A DNA stretch of 64,000 nucleotides from Clostridium akagii DSM 12554 (GCF_000686725.1 NZ_JMLK01000006.1:310001-374000), one strand, 5' to 3'. Shown: positions 51,237 through 59,835, numbered from the stretch's first letter. Program-made: numbers and translations. The notes: generated by a model not told the origin, from the sequence alone.

Positions 51237-51512
51237 ATGATGATTAATGAATCAACAAACATGAGTGGAAGTATAGTAGTAAAGAGTACTGTAGGAAATG
51301 GTGATGTAGACACAATTGTAGCTTATGTAACAGCTTCACTGGATGGCAATGCACAGAGTCTTAATATCAATTTAAATGTTTCCAATAAAGTATTATTAAA
51401 TTCAACTGGAGCTATGGATATTGCTGGAGAAACTCCTGCAGTACAATATACAGAATTTGAAACAGCAGTAAAAGCAAGAGCAAAAGAATTAGGTTATGTA
51501 ATATTTGTTTAA
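51237..51512 (+). CDS. hypothetical phage protein, 91 aa
   Basis: ATG after AAGAGGATGG. Beta-rich N-terminus (GSIVVKSTVGNGDVDTIV), NLNVSNKVLLNSTGAMD, and a helix at the end. Seen often between fibre and lysis genes of clostridial phages. Unknown function. Confidence 0.62.
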   Translation: MMINESTNMSGSIVVKSTVGNGDVDTIVAYVTASLDGNAQSLNINLNVSNKVLLNSTGAMDIAGETPAVQYTEFETAVKARAKELGYVIFV

Positions 51513-51527
51513 TAAAACATATATTTT

Positions 51528-51938
51528 ATGAGAGGCTTTATATCCTATTTTATTTTTTGCAGAAAAAAGGTAGTAGATTTGGTCAGCAATTGGATTTACA
51601 AGTGTCTATCTTTGCTAATAGCTTTTTTATGTGACAATCCAAGATATTTTAAATTAAAAGCTTATCAAAAAATCTTAATAGGTGGCTTAGTTATAACACT
51701 GGGGGAATTAATCTCTGGTGTTATTTTAAATTTATGGTTGCATCTTAATATATGGAGTTATGCAAGTGATAGATTTAACTTCTTAGGGCAAATAGAATTA
51801 AAAAACTGTATTCTTTGGACACTTATAATAACGCCACTAATTCTTTGGTTAGATAGCCACTTGACTTATTATTTATATAAAGAGGATAAGCCTATTAGTT
51901 TAATTGGATTTTATAAAGATTTATTTACTCTGAAATAA
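51528..51938 (+). CDS. small membrane protein resembling the putative ABC-transporter permease CmpB family
   Basis: 136 aa. GGLVITLGELISGVILNLWLHLNIWSY and NCILWTLIITPLILWLDSHLTYYLY are the two hydrophobic blocks of the CmpB-type membrane family, with W-x-Y between them. The start is uncertain: the ATG at 51528 has no clear ribosome site, and a TTG near 51578 has AAGGTAG. In a phage it may be a holin-like or envelope-modifying protein. Confidence 0.6.
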   Translation: MRGFISYFIFCRKKVVDLVSNWIYKCLSLLIAFLCDNPRYFKLKAYQKILIGGLVITLGELISGVILNLWLHLNIWSYASDRFNFLGQIELKNCILWTLIITPLILWLDSHLTYYLYKEDKPISLIGFYKDLFTLK

Positions 51939-52090
51939 CGAATTAAATAATGAATTACAATTAAACATATACCTTATAAAGTAAGATATGACGATATTTA
52001 AGGAAATTTGTAGCATGAAAGTTATTGTAATAATATGTAGAATGGTGTTAACTTTTATATATAAGTAAATTAATTATTAGGGGGATTAAT

Positions 52091-53119
52091 ATGAGAAAGG
52101 TAAAAACTAATTGGAAGAAAATATTTGGAGTAATATGTTGCATATTTTTAATAACAGGAATTTTGGCTAGTACAAGTAGTGCTAAATATGTAAATGCTGC
52201 AACAATCGGACAATCATTGCCTACTCCTGAAAGCGGGTGGCAGAGAATTGATGATAGTGACAGTAAAATAAATTATGTTGGAAATTGGAGTAAGGAATCT
52301 ATATCTGGAAATTATAATTTGACTAGCCATTATTCATATTCATTGTCGGATTCGTATAATTTTAAATTCTATGGTACTAAATTTAGGCTAATTGCTGCCT
52401 ATAATACGGTTCATTCAAATAATGTAAGAGTAACAGTTGATGGTGTAAACTATAATTATTCTGGATATTACACATCATTAATTAGGGGCGTATTGGTATA
52501 TCAATTAACAGATCTTTCTTTAGGAGTACATACTGTCACAGTATCAAATCAAGCAAACGGCGCTATAACATGTGATGCTATTGATATAGATGATACAGGA
52601 TATTTTATAGAACCATCAGCAACACTAGCAACAGGAATATCATTAGATAAAACATCATTAGATATGAAAATAGGAGATACAAGCAATTTAACGGCAACAG
52701 TAACACCAGATAATGCAACCAATAAAACTGTAAAATGGACTTCGAGTGATACAAGTATAGCAACAGTAGATGCAAATGGTAAAGTTACAGCAGTAAAACA
52801 AGGTTCTGCTACCATTACAGCGACTACGCAAGATGGTAGTAATCAGTCAGCAACTTGTACAATTAATGTGAAAAATCCTGTTGATGGTAATGCATTATTG
52901 ACGGTAACCATGACAGACGGACAACAAAGAACTTATGATATAACTATGAGTCAAGTTAATGACTTTATAACATGGTATAACAACAGAGCAAATGGACAAG
53001 GTAATTTTACTTATTCATTTAATAAAACTCCAAGTTCAGCAGCATACACAAAAAGAACAGAGTATTTAATATATGATAAGATATCAAATTATGATGTTGA
53101 TGAATATAAGGCAAATTAA
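52091..53119 (+). CDS. secreted Ig-like (Big_2) protein, prophage copy
   Basis: 342 aa, ATG after AGGGGGATT. Signal peptide (KIFGVICCIFLITGILASTSSA), a jelly-roll-like domain (TPESGWQRIDDSDSKINYVG ... AITCDAIDIDDTGYF), a Big_2 domain (about 180-260), and a C-terminal module with TMTDGQQRTYDITMSQVND. The last two domains are nearly identical to 1593-2720; the first has diverged. Likely a surface-exposed adhesin-like cargo between tail and lysis genes. Confidence 0.78.
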   Translation: MRKVKTNWKKIFGVICCIFLITGILASTSSAKYVNAATIGQSLPTPESGWQRIDDSDSKINYVGNWSKESISGNYNLTSHYSYSLSDSYNFKFYGTKFRLIAAYNTVHSNNVRVTVDGVNYNYSGYYTSLIRGVLVYQLTDLSLGVHTVTVSNQANGAITCDAIDIDDTGYFIEPSATLATGISLDKTSLDMKIGDTSNLTATVTPDNATNKTVKWTSSDTSIATVDANGKVTAVKQGSATITATTQDGSNQSATCTINVKNPVDGNALLTVTMTDGQQRTYDITMSQVNDFITWYNNRANGQGNFTYSFNKTPSSAAYTKRTEYLIYDKISNYDVDEYKAN

Positions 53120-53139
53120 ATAGCATTAGTACAAAAAAT

Positions 53140-53166
53140 AGAGTCTGAAATACGGCTCTTTTTTTA
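53140..53166 (+). terminator. terminator after the Ig-like gene
   Basis: AGAGTC/GGCTCT stem, loop TGAAATAC, then TTTTTTT. Confidence 0.7.
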
Positions 53167-53209
53167 CATTTAAAATAGTTACAATAGAAAATTAATGTAA
53201 CATAACAAA

Positions 53210-53248
53210 GGCAGAATAGAGGACTAGGAATAGTCTTTTTATTTTGCC
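53210..53248 (+). terminator. second hairpin, imperfect
   Basis: GGCAGAATAGAGGACT folds with AGTCTTTTTATTTTGCC; bulged stem. Confidence 0.45.
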
Positions 53249-53310
53249 TATTTTTAGTGGAAAAACTTAGGAAGAAAGTGTCTTAATTATATAGTAGAAT
53301 AATAGTATAA

Positions 53311-53337
53311 AGAGTATCCAATTGGGTGCTCTTTTTT
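53311..53337 (+). terminator. third hairpin before the lysis genes
   Basis: AGAGTATCC-AATT-GGGTGCTCT then TTTTTT. Three stacked hairpins in 200 bases isolate the lysis genes from the Ig-like gene. Confidence 0.65.
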
Positions 53338-53355
53338 ATTTGGAGGAGGTACGAA

Positions 53356-53652
53356 ATGGATGCAACCATTGTAGGTATTATTTGTGGAATAGGGGGACTT
53401 GCTATAGGTTTTTTAGGATTTGTAAGAAATACGAAGCAAGATACAAGACAAGACACTCAAGAACAGGTTAGTAATTCAACTAGAGTGGAAATCAAGCTAG
53501 ACTATGCTATCACAGGTATCAATGAAATCAAAGCAGATACAAAGGATACTAAAAAAGATGTAATAGCAGTATCAGAAAGGCTATTAAAAGTTGAAGAAAG
53601 CGCTAAATCAGCTCACCACCGACTAGATAGAATAGAAGATATAAAGGAGTGA
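53356..53652 (+). CDS. XhlA/holin-like membrane protein
   Basis: 98 aa from ATG 53356 with GGAGGAGG upstream. One N-terminal membrane segment (VGIICGIGGLAIGFLGFV) and a long charged helix (EIKADTKDTKKDVIAVSER, AHHRLDRIEDIKE). The layout is inverse to XhlA (membrane part last), but position before the lysin suggests a lysis accessory. Confidence 0.65.
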   Translation: MDATIVGIICGIGGLAIGFLGFVRNTKQDTRQDTQEQVSNSTRVEIKLDYAITGINEIKADTKDTKKDVIAVSERLLKVEESAKSAHHRLDRIEDIKE

Positions 53653-53656
53653 ATTA

Positions 53657-54682
53657 ATGAAAACTAAAAACAGAATATTAACCATGTTAGTAGCATTTAC
53701 ATTTGTATTTGCTACTTTTTTATTTCCTTTAAATGTACAAGCAGTAACAACATATAAAGGGGTAGATGTTTACGAATATGACAATATAAGCAACTATCAG
53801 CAATTTAAAGACACTGGTACACAAGTGGTCATACAAAAGGCAACAGAAGGTTTATACCACAATGATAGTTTATTATATTACAGATACAATCATCTGTTGC
53901 AATATGGCTTTAAAGTGGGATTTTACCACTATGCAGATAACACAAGTAATCCAACAGGAGAAGCACAACATTTTCTAAATGAAATTAGTGTTTTACATTC
54001 TGATACTGTTCTATGGCTAGATATCGAAAATGAGGGCGAGTGGAGCAAAGACCAAGCTATAAGCTATACCAATGCTTTCATAAATTATGTACAAGCAAAA
54101 GGCTATAAGGTTGGTTTGTATACAGGTCAAAGCTTTTACCACGATTATCTTGAAGGCAATATATCTAGTGTACCTTTATGGCTTGCAAACTATAGTACAG
54201 CACCAACACTATTTCCCAATAGCTTATCATGGCAATATAGCGGAACTGGAAGAATTGACGGAGTTATTGGAGATATAGATTTGGATTATTTCAATTCTAG
54301 TATTTTCACTGGAAAAGCACCATCTCAAGCACAGGCAACTAAAATCAAAGATACTACTAGTACACAATTTTGGGGTGGCTATGACATAGATAAAGTAAGA
54401 AGTTTACAAAAATTATTGAATGGATTAGGAATAGCTAAATTGAACGAAGATGGAAAACTAGGTACTCAAACATTAAGAGCTATGGCAAGGTTACCTGTTG
54501 CAAAATATTCAAATTATCATAATTCAGCTTACACTAATTGGCTTGAAATTCAGTTAGGGAAAACTCCAGATAATATATTTGGTAACGGCATGAGTAATAC
54601 TGTTAAAACTTTTCAAAGATCAAAAGGAATTTCGGCAGATAGTAAGGTTGGAATTCAAACTTTAAAAGAACTATTAAAATAA
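53657..54682 (+). CDS. endolysin: GH25 lysozyme with signal peptide and C-terminal wall-binding domain
   Basis: 341 aa, ATG after AAAGGAGTG. Residues 1-30 are a signal peptide (RILTMLVAFTFVFATFLFPLNVQA). GH25 muramidase domain at 33-220: KGVDVYEYDNISNYQQFK, VVIQKATEG, GFYHYADN, catalytic WLDIENEGEW, and WQYSGTGRIDGV. Residues 240-341 hold two PG-binding-like repeats (VRSLQKLLNGLGIAKLNEDGK; GNGMSNTVKTFQRSKGI). The signal peptide indicates Sec export, so holin would trigger activation rather than release. Confidence 0.92.
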   Translation: MKTKNRILTMLVAFTFVFATFLFPLNVQAVTTYKGVDVYEYDNISNYQQFKDTGTQVVIQKATEGLYHNDSLLYYRYNHLLQYGFKVGFYHYADNTSNPTGEAQHFLNEISVLHSDTVLWLDIENEGEWSKDQAISYTNAFINYVQAKGYKVGLYTGQSFYHDYLEGNISSVPLWLANYSTAPTLFPNSLSWQYSGTGRIDGVIGDIDLDYFNSSIFTGKAPSQAQATKIKDTTSTQFWGGYDIDKVRSLQKLLNGLGIAKLNEDGKLGTQTLRAMARLPVAKYSNYHNSAYTNWLEIQLGKTPDNIFGNGMSNTVKTFQRSKGISADSKVGIQTLKELLK

Positions 54683-54704
54683 AAAAATATTGGAGGAATA
54701 TAAA

Positions 54705-55277
54705 ATGTCAAATTATAATTTATATGTAGCAGTTATCATAATTGTAGTAGTAATAGGGGGTATGGCTATTGTAGCACCTTATCTAAAAAAGAAAGGTATA
54801 AAAGCGGGTACTATACTAGAAAATGTAGAAGCAGATGTAATTAAGGCAGGCACAATAATAAAAGCAGCAGAATCTTTATCACCTAGTCCAGTATTAAACT
54901 ATTTAGATATCATAGATAGTCTTGCAGAAAAAGCAGTAAAAGCGGCACAACAACTTTATATATCTTCACAATTACCATTAGATCAACGCAAGACTAAAGC
55001 TAGAGAAATTATACTTGATGGATTAAAAACTGCTAAAATAGCGGATACAAGTGAATTAGATACATTAATAGATGCTGTTATAGAAAGTACTATTTTGGAT
55101 ACTAAGACACCTGAGGAGCAGAAAACACAAGAACAAAATACGTTAACTCAGCAAAATACAGCGCTACAAGCTACTGTTACTCAATTAAACACAGACAAGG
55201 CACAATTAGAACAGCAAATTGTGGACTTAACTGCTAAGATTAATACAGTACAAGCTACAGTAATTACACAAGTATAG
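54705..55277 (+). CDS. LLH-family phage holin-like protein
   Basis: 190 aa from ATG 54705 behind GGAGGAAT. One N-terminal membrane helix (LYVAVIIIVVVIGGMAIVAPYL), a helical domain (EAVIKAGTIIKAAE-type; LDIIDSLAEKAVKAAQQLY) and a Gln/Thr coiled coil. This matches the LLH holins found after lysins in clostridial phages. Confidence 0.78.
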   Translation: MSNYNLYVAVIIIVVVIGGMAIVAPYLKKKGIKAGTILENVEADVIKAGTIIKAAESLSPSPVLNYLDIIDSLAEKAVKAAQQLYISSQLPLDQRKTKAREIILDGLKTAKIADTSELDTLIDAVIESTILDTKTPEEQKTQEQNTLTQQNTALQATVTQLNTDKAQLEQQIVDLTAKINTVQATVITQV

Positions 55278-55278
55278 T

Positions 55279-55318
55279 AAAGAGCCTAGCGGGGTTAAAA
55301 TCTCACTAGGCTCTTTAT
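55279..55318 (+). terminator. strong terminator at the end of the late operon
   Basis: Perfect 11-bp stem AAAGAGCCTAG/CTAGGCTCTTT. A similar hairpin recurs at 56953. Confidence 0.8.
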
Positions 55319-55360
55319 ATCAAGTTATAATATATTCAAATACATATTGGGAGTGATTTT

Positions 55361-55477
55361 ATGGAGTTTTTTATTTATATAGCCCCTTGGGCAACAATGG
55401 GTTTTAGCATTATATACTTATCAATAGAAAATGATAAATTAAGAAGTAGAATTGAAATTCTTGAAAAAAGAAAATAA
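55361..55477 (+). CDS. 38-aa single-pass membrane protein
   Basis: ATG after GGGAGTGATTTT. EFFIYIAPWATMGFSIIYLS is a membrane helix; SRIEILEKRK is a basic tail. It follows the holin terminator and may be a small lysis or cargo protein. Confidence 0.6.
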   Translation: MEFFIYIAPWATMGFSIIYLSIENDKLRSRIEILEKRK

Positions 55478-55479
55478 CA

Positions 55480-55944
55480 TTATTTTTTAAATTTTGTCCA
55501 TCCTAAAATAGCAATTATAATCGTAACTACAATTGAGACTATTCCAATGGCTAGATTTTCATGAATTTTGAACCAACTGTCTTTAGCGGACACTTGTGTG
55601 GCATTTTCGGTTGTAACAGCAGTTTCTTCAATTGATTTTTCAATTTCTATAACCCCTAGATTATTCAAATATTTTTTATATTTATAAGCTGTATCATCTA
55701 CCCAAGATTTATTACTGGAGCTAAAACTGATTGTACTATAAGATATAATTGAACTTAATCCAATTGAATATACATCATCAATATCAATGCCACATAATAC
55801 TATTAACGTTACTGATTCAATTGTATCGTTTGTATGTACTTCATTTTTAAATTCCTCAATATTAGAAAAATTGTAATGTTCGTTACCTGACAAATATATA
55901 TCAAGAATTAATTGAATATGACCAATATTAACAGCAGATATCAT
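55480..55944 (-). CDS. tail-anchored hypothetical protein
   Basis: 154 aa, opposite strand, its stop 3 bases from the end of the preceding gene. Residues 1-90 are globular (VNIGHIQLILDIYLSGNEHYN, VTLIVLCGIDIDDVYSIGLS), and a single membrane helix ends the chain (LAIGIVSIVVTIIIAILGW, then TKFKK). No good ribosome site. Cargo at the end of the prophage, often defence- or exclusion-related; function not recognised. Confidence 0.6.
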   Translation of the reverse strand: MISAVNIGHIQLILDIYLSGNEHYNFSNIEEFKNEVHTNDTIESVTLIVLCGIDIDDVYSIGLSSIISYSTISFSSSNKSWVDDTAYKYKKYLNNLGVIEIEKSIEETAVTTENATQVSAKDSWFKIHENLAIGIVSIVVTIIIAILGWTKFKK

Positions 55945-56218
55945 TATAATATTTTAATATTTCATGTTTAAAGAATGTAACTTTATGGATTTTTATATTT
56001 TGTGAATAGTTCAACACTATACCTCTTTTCATTTGGATTAGAATAAGTATAAGTTTACAATTATTTCATGATAATTACAAGATTGATACAAAAAGTATTA
56101 AATTGACTTTTACATAAAATCACCAAAAAAATCTATCTAAACATTATACTCAAAATCTTTGCGTTCTTTTAATGAAAAAATTTTTAAAATTCTTCACTTA
56201 TCTGTCCAATTATTTTAT

Positions 56219-56408
56219 TCACTTAAAAAATATACTCCAAACAATAAAAATAATAACCGCCAAAACAAAAAAACACGAAATTGGATTTGCCAAGTTAACT
56301 GTCCAGGCAATTCCGTATAGTTTTGGAACAACAAAATTCGAATCCTCCTTGTTATAGTAGTGAAAAGCACCTTTTATTTTTCTATATTCTTTAATTTCTT
56401 CTTGCCAT
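56219..56408 (-). pseudogene. small DUF5808-like membrane protein, frameshifted near the start
   Basis: On the minus strand AAAGGGGGATTT precedes ATG (56406-56408), which runs into a stop after five codons. One frame over, the codons give EEIKEYRKIKGAFHYYNKED, then FVVPKLYGIAWTVNLANP and a membrane helix (CFFVLAVIIFIVWSIFF), ending at 56219. YYNKEDSNFVVPK..GIAWTVNLANP is the DUF5808 pattern. One missing or extra base at the A-rich start explains it. Confidence 0.6.
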
Positions 56409-56509
56409 ACTTAAATCCCCCTTTCGGTAGTTATTTCTAAATTTTTTATAAGGTACTTACGAATAGCCGTTACTTGGATTTTTTTACTATTGTGTCTGCA
56501 TTTAACTAT

Positions 56510-56550
56510 ACAACATAACAATGTAATTATTAAGGACATTGTTATGTTGT
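56510..56550. terminator. 15-bp perfect inverted repeat
   Basis: ACAACATAACAATGT and its exact complement around an 11-nt loop, then TTT. It may serve as bidirectional terminator between the two small membrane genes. Confidence 0.7.
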
Positions 56551-56691
56551 TTTACTAATTGTGAGGGGATGAAAAAACAAAATAATCATAAACATGATAT
56601 TTAAAACCCTAAAATGTATTTTATAACTACTTAGTCTATTAACTGTAGAATTTTAATGCTAAGATATATAATTATACGAGGAGGTGATATT

Positions 56692-56870
56692 ATGGAACTC
56701 TTTAAAGAACAATTATTATAATTGTTCTAACTGATATAATCGAATTTTATGTAATAAACAAAAGACATTTAGTAATTACGCCAAGACTTGTCTTTTTAAT
56801 CATAGTAGTTACAATTGTACCCATAGTGATTAATGTATGGTATAGTTTACACAAAAGTGGTTTGATTTAA
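56692..56870 (+). pseudogene. small membrane protein, frame broken after nine codons
   Basis: ATG after GAGGAGGTG reads MELFKEQLL and stops at 56719-56721. From about 56710 the next frame gives TIIIIVLTDIIEFYVINKRH, TPRLVFLIIVVTIVPIVINV and WYSLHKSGLI, two membrane helices, ending at 56868-56870. A one-base indel in the run ATTATTATA is enough to explain the break. Confidence 0.5.
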
Positions 56871-56952
56871 TAAAATGATTATTAAGAGTCATGTTAGAAA
56901 ATTTAAAATTGTGATATTATCAACACTATTATTAAACATAGTCTAAAATAAA

Positions 56953-56995
56953 AAAGGGCTTAGTGAGATTAAATTCTCAATAGGCTTTATTTTTG
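56953..56995 (+). terminator. terminator
   Basis: AAAGGGCTTAGTGAGA folds with TCTCAATAGGCTTT, then ATTTTTG. Same design as the hairpin at 55279. Confidence 0.65.
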
Positions 56996-57090
56996 TTTTT
57001 TGTAAATACTTGTCCTTTTTTGAAAAATAGCCTACAATAAATAAAAGAAACTACTTTGACGGAAAATAATCAATGGTCTCTTAAACGCTA

Positions 57091-57116
57091 ATTGTACTAT
57101 ATTTAATAAGTACAAT
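57091..57116. promoter_or_regulatory. 8-bp perfect inverted repeat ahead of the NACHT gene
   Basis: ATTGTACT-ATATTTAATA-AGTACAAT, ending 3 bases before the ribosome site CCAGGGGG. It covers the likely promoter/5' leader, so it could be an operator that keeps the NACHT gene low. Confidence 0.55.
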
Positions 57117-57131
57117 ACCAGGGGGATAAAT

Positions 57132-58967
57132 ATGTCAGACGAAATGAATGTAAATAAGATAACGGCTGAAGTAGTTACAGCTTTGGCCAAAGATACTGCT
57201 AAGTCGGTTTTCAAAAAAGTAAAAAGTTATTTTGCAGATTTGCAAAATAAGGATGAAGTTGATTTTGGAAATGCATTTGAAAATTATTTGAATTGTACTA
57301 AACAAATACATTGTAAAATAAAAACATTATTGTACAGACACACACCAAAAGATATTTATTCATTTTATGAATGTGTAGGGCTTAGGTGGGGAAATAAAAT
57401 AATAGATACCTGTGATGTTAATAATATAGTGAAGATTGGGCATAAAATAATAATAACGGGTACAGGCGGAATTGGTAAAAGCGTTATGATGAAACATTTT
57501 TTTTTGAATTGTATTAAAAATATAAACTTAGTGCCTATACTTATTGAGTTAAGAGGCTTAAATGACATCGATGAAAAAAACATTGATTTAGTTGATTATA
57601 TGTATAAGGTTATGGATACATATAAGTTTAAGTTAGATAAGAAATATTTCGAATATAGCCTGGAGACGGGGCGTTATTTAATCTTGTTGGATGGATTTGA
57701 CGAAGTAAAAAATAGTTTGTCGATAAAAGTTACAAAAGGAATACTGGCTTTGTGTGATAAATATCCATGTAATTATTATGTTACAACTTCTCGTCCTTTA
57801 GAAGAGTTTATAGGATGGAATGATTTTACTGAATTGCAGTCAATGGTTTTAACTAAGGAACAAGCATTATCATTGATTAAAAAATTAGAATATGATGAGA
57901 ATATTAAAAACAAGTTCTATGAGGATTTAGACGAAAAATTGTATGAAAAATATGATACTTTTGCTTCCAATCCTTTATTACTTACTATTATGTTATTGAC
58001 TTTTGAAAATAGGATATCAATTCCTGATAAATTAAATGATTTTTATGAACAGGCATTTACTGCATTGTTTCATACTCATGATGCTGCAAAAGGTGGTTAT
58101 AAGAGGGATATTTCATGTGATTTAGGATATGAAGATTTTAAAAACGTATTTTCTTATGTTTGTTTTAAATCATTCTTTAATAGTGAATATGAATTTTCGG
58201 AAAATAAAATCATTTCTTATTTATGCATAGCGAAAGAGAAGAAAATAATTAATAGAGGTTTTGATTCTTTAAACTATTTAAAGGATCTAACAAATTCTGT
58301 ATGTATGTTGATGCATGAAGGATTGGATTATAGTTTTTCACACAGATCATTTCAAGAATATTTTGCAGCACTATATACTATTCAGTTGGATGATGAACAG
58401 CAAAAAAAATTCTTAACAATTTGGTTAAAAGAAGGTAGTCATAGAGTAACAACAAATTATTTAGATATGTTGTATGAATTACAACCAGCCAGATTTATTA
58501 AAAATGTGTTATGTCCAGGCTTATTTGAACTTAAAAATTTTTATGAAAAAAGTGGTAATTCTAAAGAAACGATAGTTTCTATGTTATACTCACATCTATC
58601 CATTAGAAAAAATACAAACAATAATAAAAAAAGGTGCTTAGTCAGAGTAAAACATGCATATTTTCATGAAATATTTTCAAGAACTTGTATTGTTGGTGAA
58701 TATGTAAAAACAGAAGATGCCATTAAAATAAAGGAAAAAGAAGAGAAAAACAATAATATGGTTAAGTTGATAACAGAAAAATATGGGGAAAATTATAGTG
58801 ATATTAGTTTCGAAAAATTAAAAGAAGATGGTTTATTCGGAGAATTAATGAAAAATATGAGTTGGATAACAGAAAGATTTGACTTTACAATGGAGTTTTT
58901 ATTAAATTATGATTTTTTACCAATAGGACGAAAAAAGAAATTATCATCTATGTTGGAGGAATTATAA
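57132..58967 (+). CDS. NACHT-domain STAND NTPase (bacterial NLR-like, probable antiphage protein)
   Basis: 611 aa, ATG after AGGGGGATAA. N-terminal helical domain (1-110). NACHT core: Walker A IITGTGGIGKSVMMKHF (about 112-128), Walker B YLILLDGFDEV (about 193), sensor YYVTTSRPLEEF, TFASNPLLLTIMLLTF, and winged-helix SFSHRSFQEYFAALY (about 397). The C-terminal 200 residues are a short helical sensor region without leucine-rich or TPR repeats, like short-tail bNACHT proteins. These sense phage products and cause abortive infection. No separate nuclease, protease or TIR effector is fused. No pseudogene signs. Confidence 0.85.
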   Translation: MSDEMNVNKITAEVVTALAKDTAKSVFKKVKSYFADLQNKDEVDFGNAFENYLNCTKQIHCKIKTLLYRHTPKDIYSFYECVGLRWGNKIIDTCDVNNIVKIGHKIIITGTGGIGKSVMMKHFFLNCIKNINLVPILIELRGLNDIDEKNIDLVDYMYKVMDTYKFKLDKKYFEYSLETGRYLILLDGFDEVKNSLSIKVTKGILALCDKYPCNYYVTTSRPLEEFIGWNDFTELQSMVLTKEQALSLIKKLEYDENIKNKFYEDLDEKLYEKYDTFASNPLLLTIMLLTFENRISIPDKLNDFYEQAFTALFHTHDAAKGGYKRDISCDLGYEDFKNVFSYVCFKSFFNSEYEFSENKIISYLCIAKEKKIINRGFDSLNYLKDLTNSVCMLMHEGLDYSFSHRSFQEYFAALYTIQLDDEQQKKFLTIWLKEGSHRVTTNYLDMLYELQPARFIKNVLCPGLFELKNFYEKSGNSKETIVSMLYSHLSIRKNTNNNKKRCLVRVKHAYFHEIFSRTCIVGEYVKTEDAIKIKEKEEKNNNMVKLITEKYGENYSDISFEKLKEDGLFGELMKNMSWITERFDFTMEFLLNYDFLPIGRKKKLSSMLEEL

Positions 58968-59063
58968 ACAAAGATTGAGATATTTTAGGCTCTTTTCGCG
59001 CTCAAATGGTACTAATATAATAAAGAATATTTATTCACATCTATGTATTTTTTAGTTTGTTGA

Positions 59064-59108
59064 AATATATGTAATTATATTTTATAAATGAATATAATTA
59101 CATATATT
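59064..59108. repeat. 18-bp perfect inverted repeat after the NACHT gene
   Basis: AATATATGTAATTATATT and its exact complement around a 9-nt loop, 97 bases after the NACHT stop. Pure A/T with one G-C pair, no T tract, so termination is doubtful. Confidence 0.65.
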
Positions 59109-59200
59109 CATTTATAATTATATAAGCTATTTGAAATACAGAGCCGGGCTTAATATAATATATATTTAAGAAATGCGAAAATTACGTTAATGGGATAATA

Positions 59201-59248
59201 AAAAACGCACCACTCGGAACTTCATTTTGGATGGGTATTAGAAAATTA
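59201..59248. repeat. degenerate ACGCACC hairpin unit plus GGATGGG segment
   Basis: AACGCACCACTCGGAACTTC followed by TTTTGGATGGGTATTAGAAAATT. The second part is shared with 13012-13032. Confidence 0.45.
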
Positions 59249-59496
59249 GTATATTTAAATTATTGCCGTTGCTTAAGATTTTAAATAATAAAATTTAAAA
59301 TCTAAAAATAAAGATATGGCAAGAAAAATTTTGCCATACGAACAAGAAAATACTTACTTATATCCATGTATTTATAATTGTATAACTTATTTCAAATTAA
59401 AAATTCAGCTTATAGGTCTACTCGTACATTGAAAATACTAAATTAATAACTTAGTGTTTTTATGTCTGTATCAATCTCAAGTGAATCTTTTAGAAA

Positions 59497-59658
59497 CTAT
59501 TCAGAAGGTTGTTTAACTAGTTTATTTAATTTAACTTTTTTAGTACCAAATGTAATATCTCCTTGTACAGTTGCATACTCTCCATTGACTGATTTAACTG
59601 ATACGTCATAACTCATCCCATATTTACCTTTAAGGTATACTCTATCACCATTTCAATC
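59497..59658 (-). pseudogene. C-terminal gene fragment
   Basis: The minus-strand frame reads GDRVYLKGKYGMSYDVSVKS, VNGEYATVQGDITFGTKKVK, LNKLVKQPSE then stop. AAGGAGGGA lies upstream, but the frame has a stop between it and the coding part. It seems to be a small beta-barrel protein with a broken start. Family not recognised. Confidence 0.45.
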
Positions 59659-59807
59659 CCTCCTTGAATATTAAAATTTTCTATAATATATTTATATAAG
59701 GTCTCTACGAGGGTATATAAATTAATAATATGTTCTCATTATCTATATATTCTATATATTGGATAGTTTTTATACATATTTAAATTTTAAATGTTTTTCT
59801 ACAATAA

Positions 59808-59835
59808 AAAGAGCGTACATTTAGGTACGCATCTT
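59808..59835. repeat. hairpin of the GCGTACC family
   Basis: AAGAGCGTAC-ATTTAG-GTACGCATCTT. One of several look-alike hairpins between 59 and 63.4 kb. Confidence 0.6.

Larger units (their letters stand above)
14731..55477 (+). mobile_element. siphovirus-type prophage
   Basis: A complete module order is present: serine integrase, repressor/cro, early and replication genes, late regulator, cos-like region, packaging, HK97 head, long tail, holin and lysozyme. The left end is set by the integrase 3' end at the interrupted oxidoreductase gene. The right end is not visible: the missing oxidoreductase 5' end was not found. The cargo genes up to the NACHT protein at 58967 may also belong to it. Confidence 0.88.

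Noticed and set aside
14731-55477. reverse transcriptase, retron or diversity-generating retroelement
   Set aside because: No RT motif (YxDD) in any listed protein and no template/variable repeat pair noticed near the fibre gene.
56172-56357. rightward 61-codon frame
   Set aside because: It is opposite the DUF5808-like frame, which has the recognisable pattern; the rightward one lacks a ribosome site.
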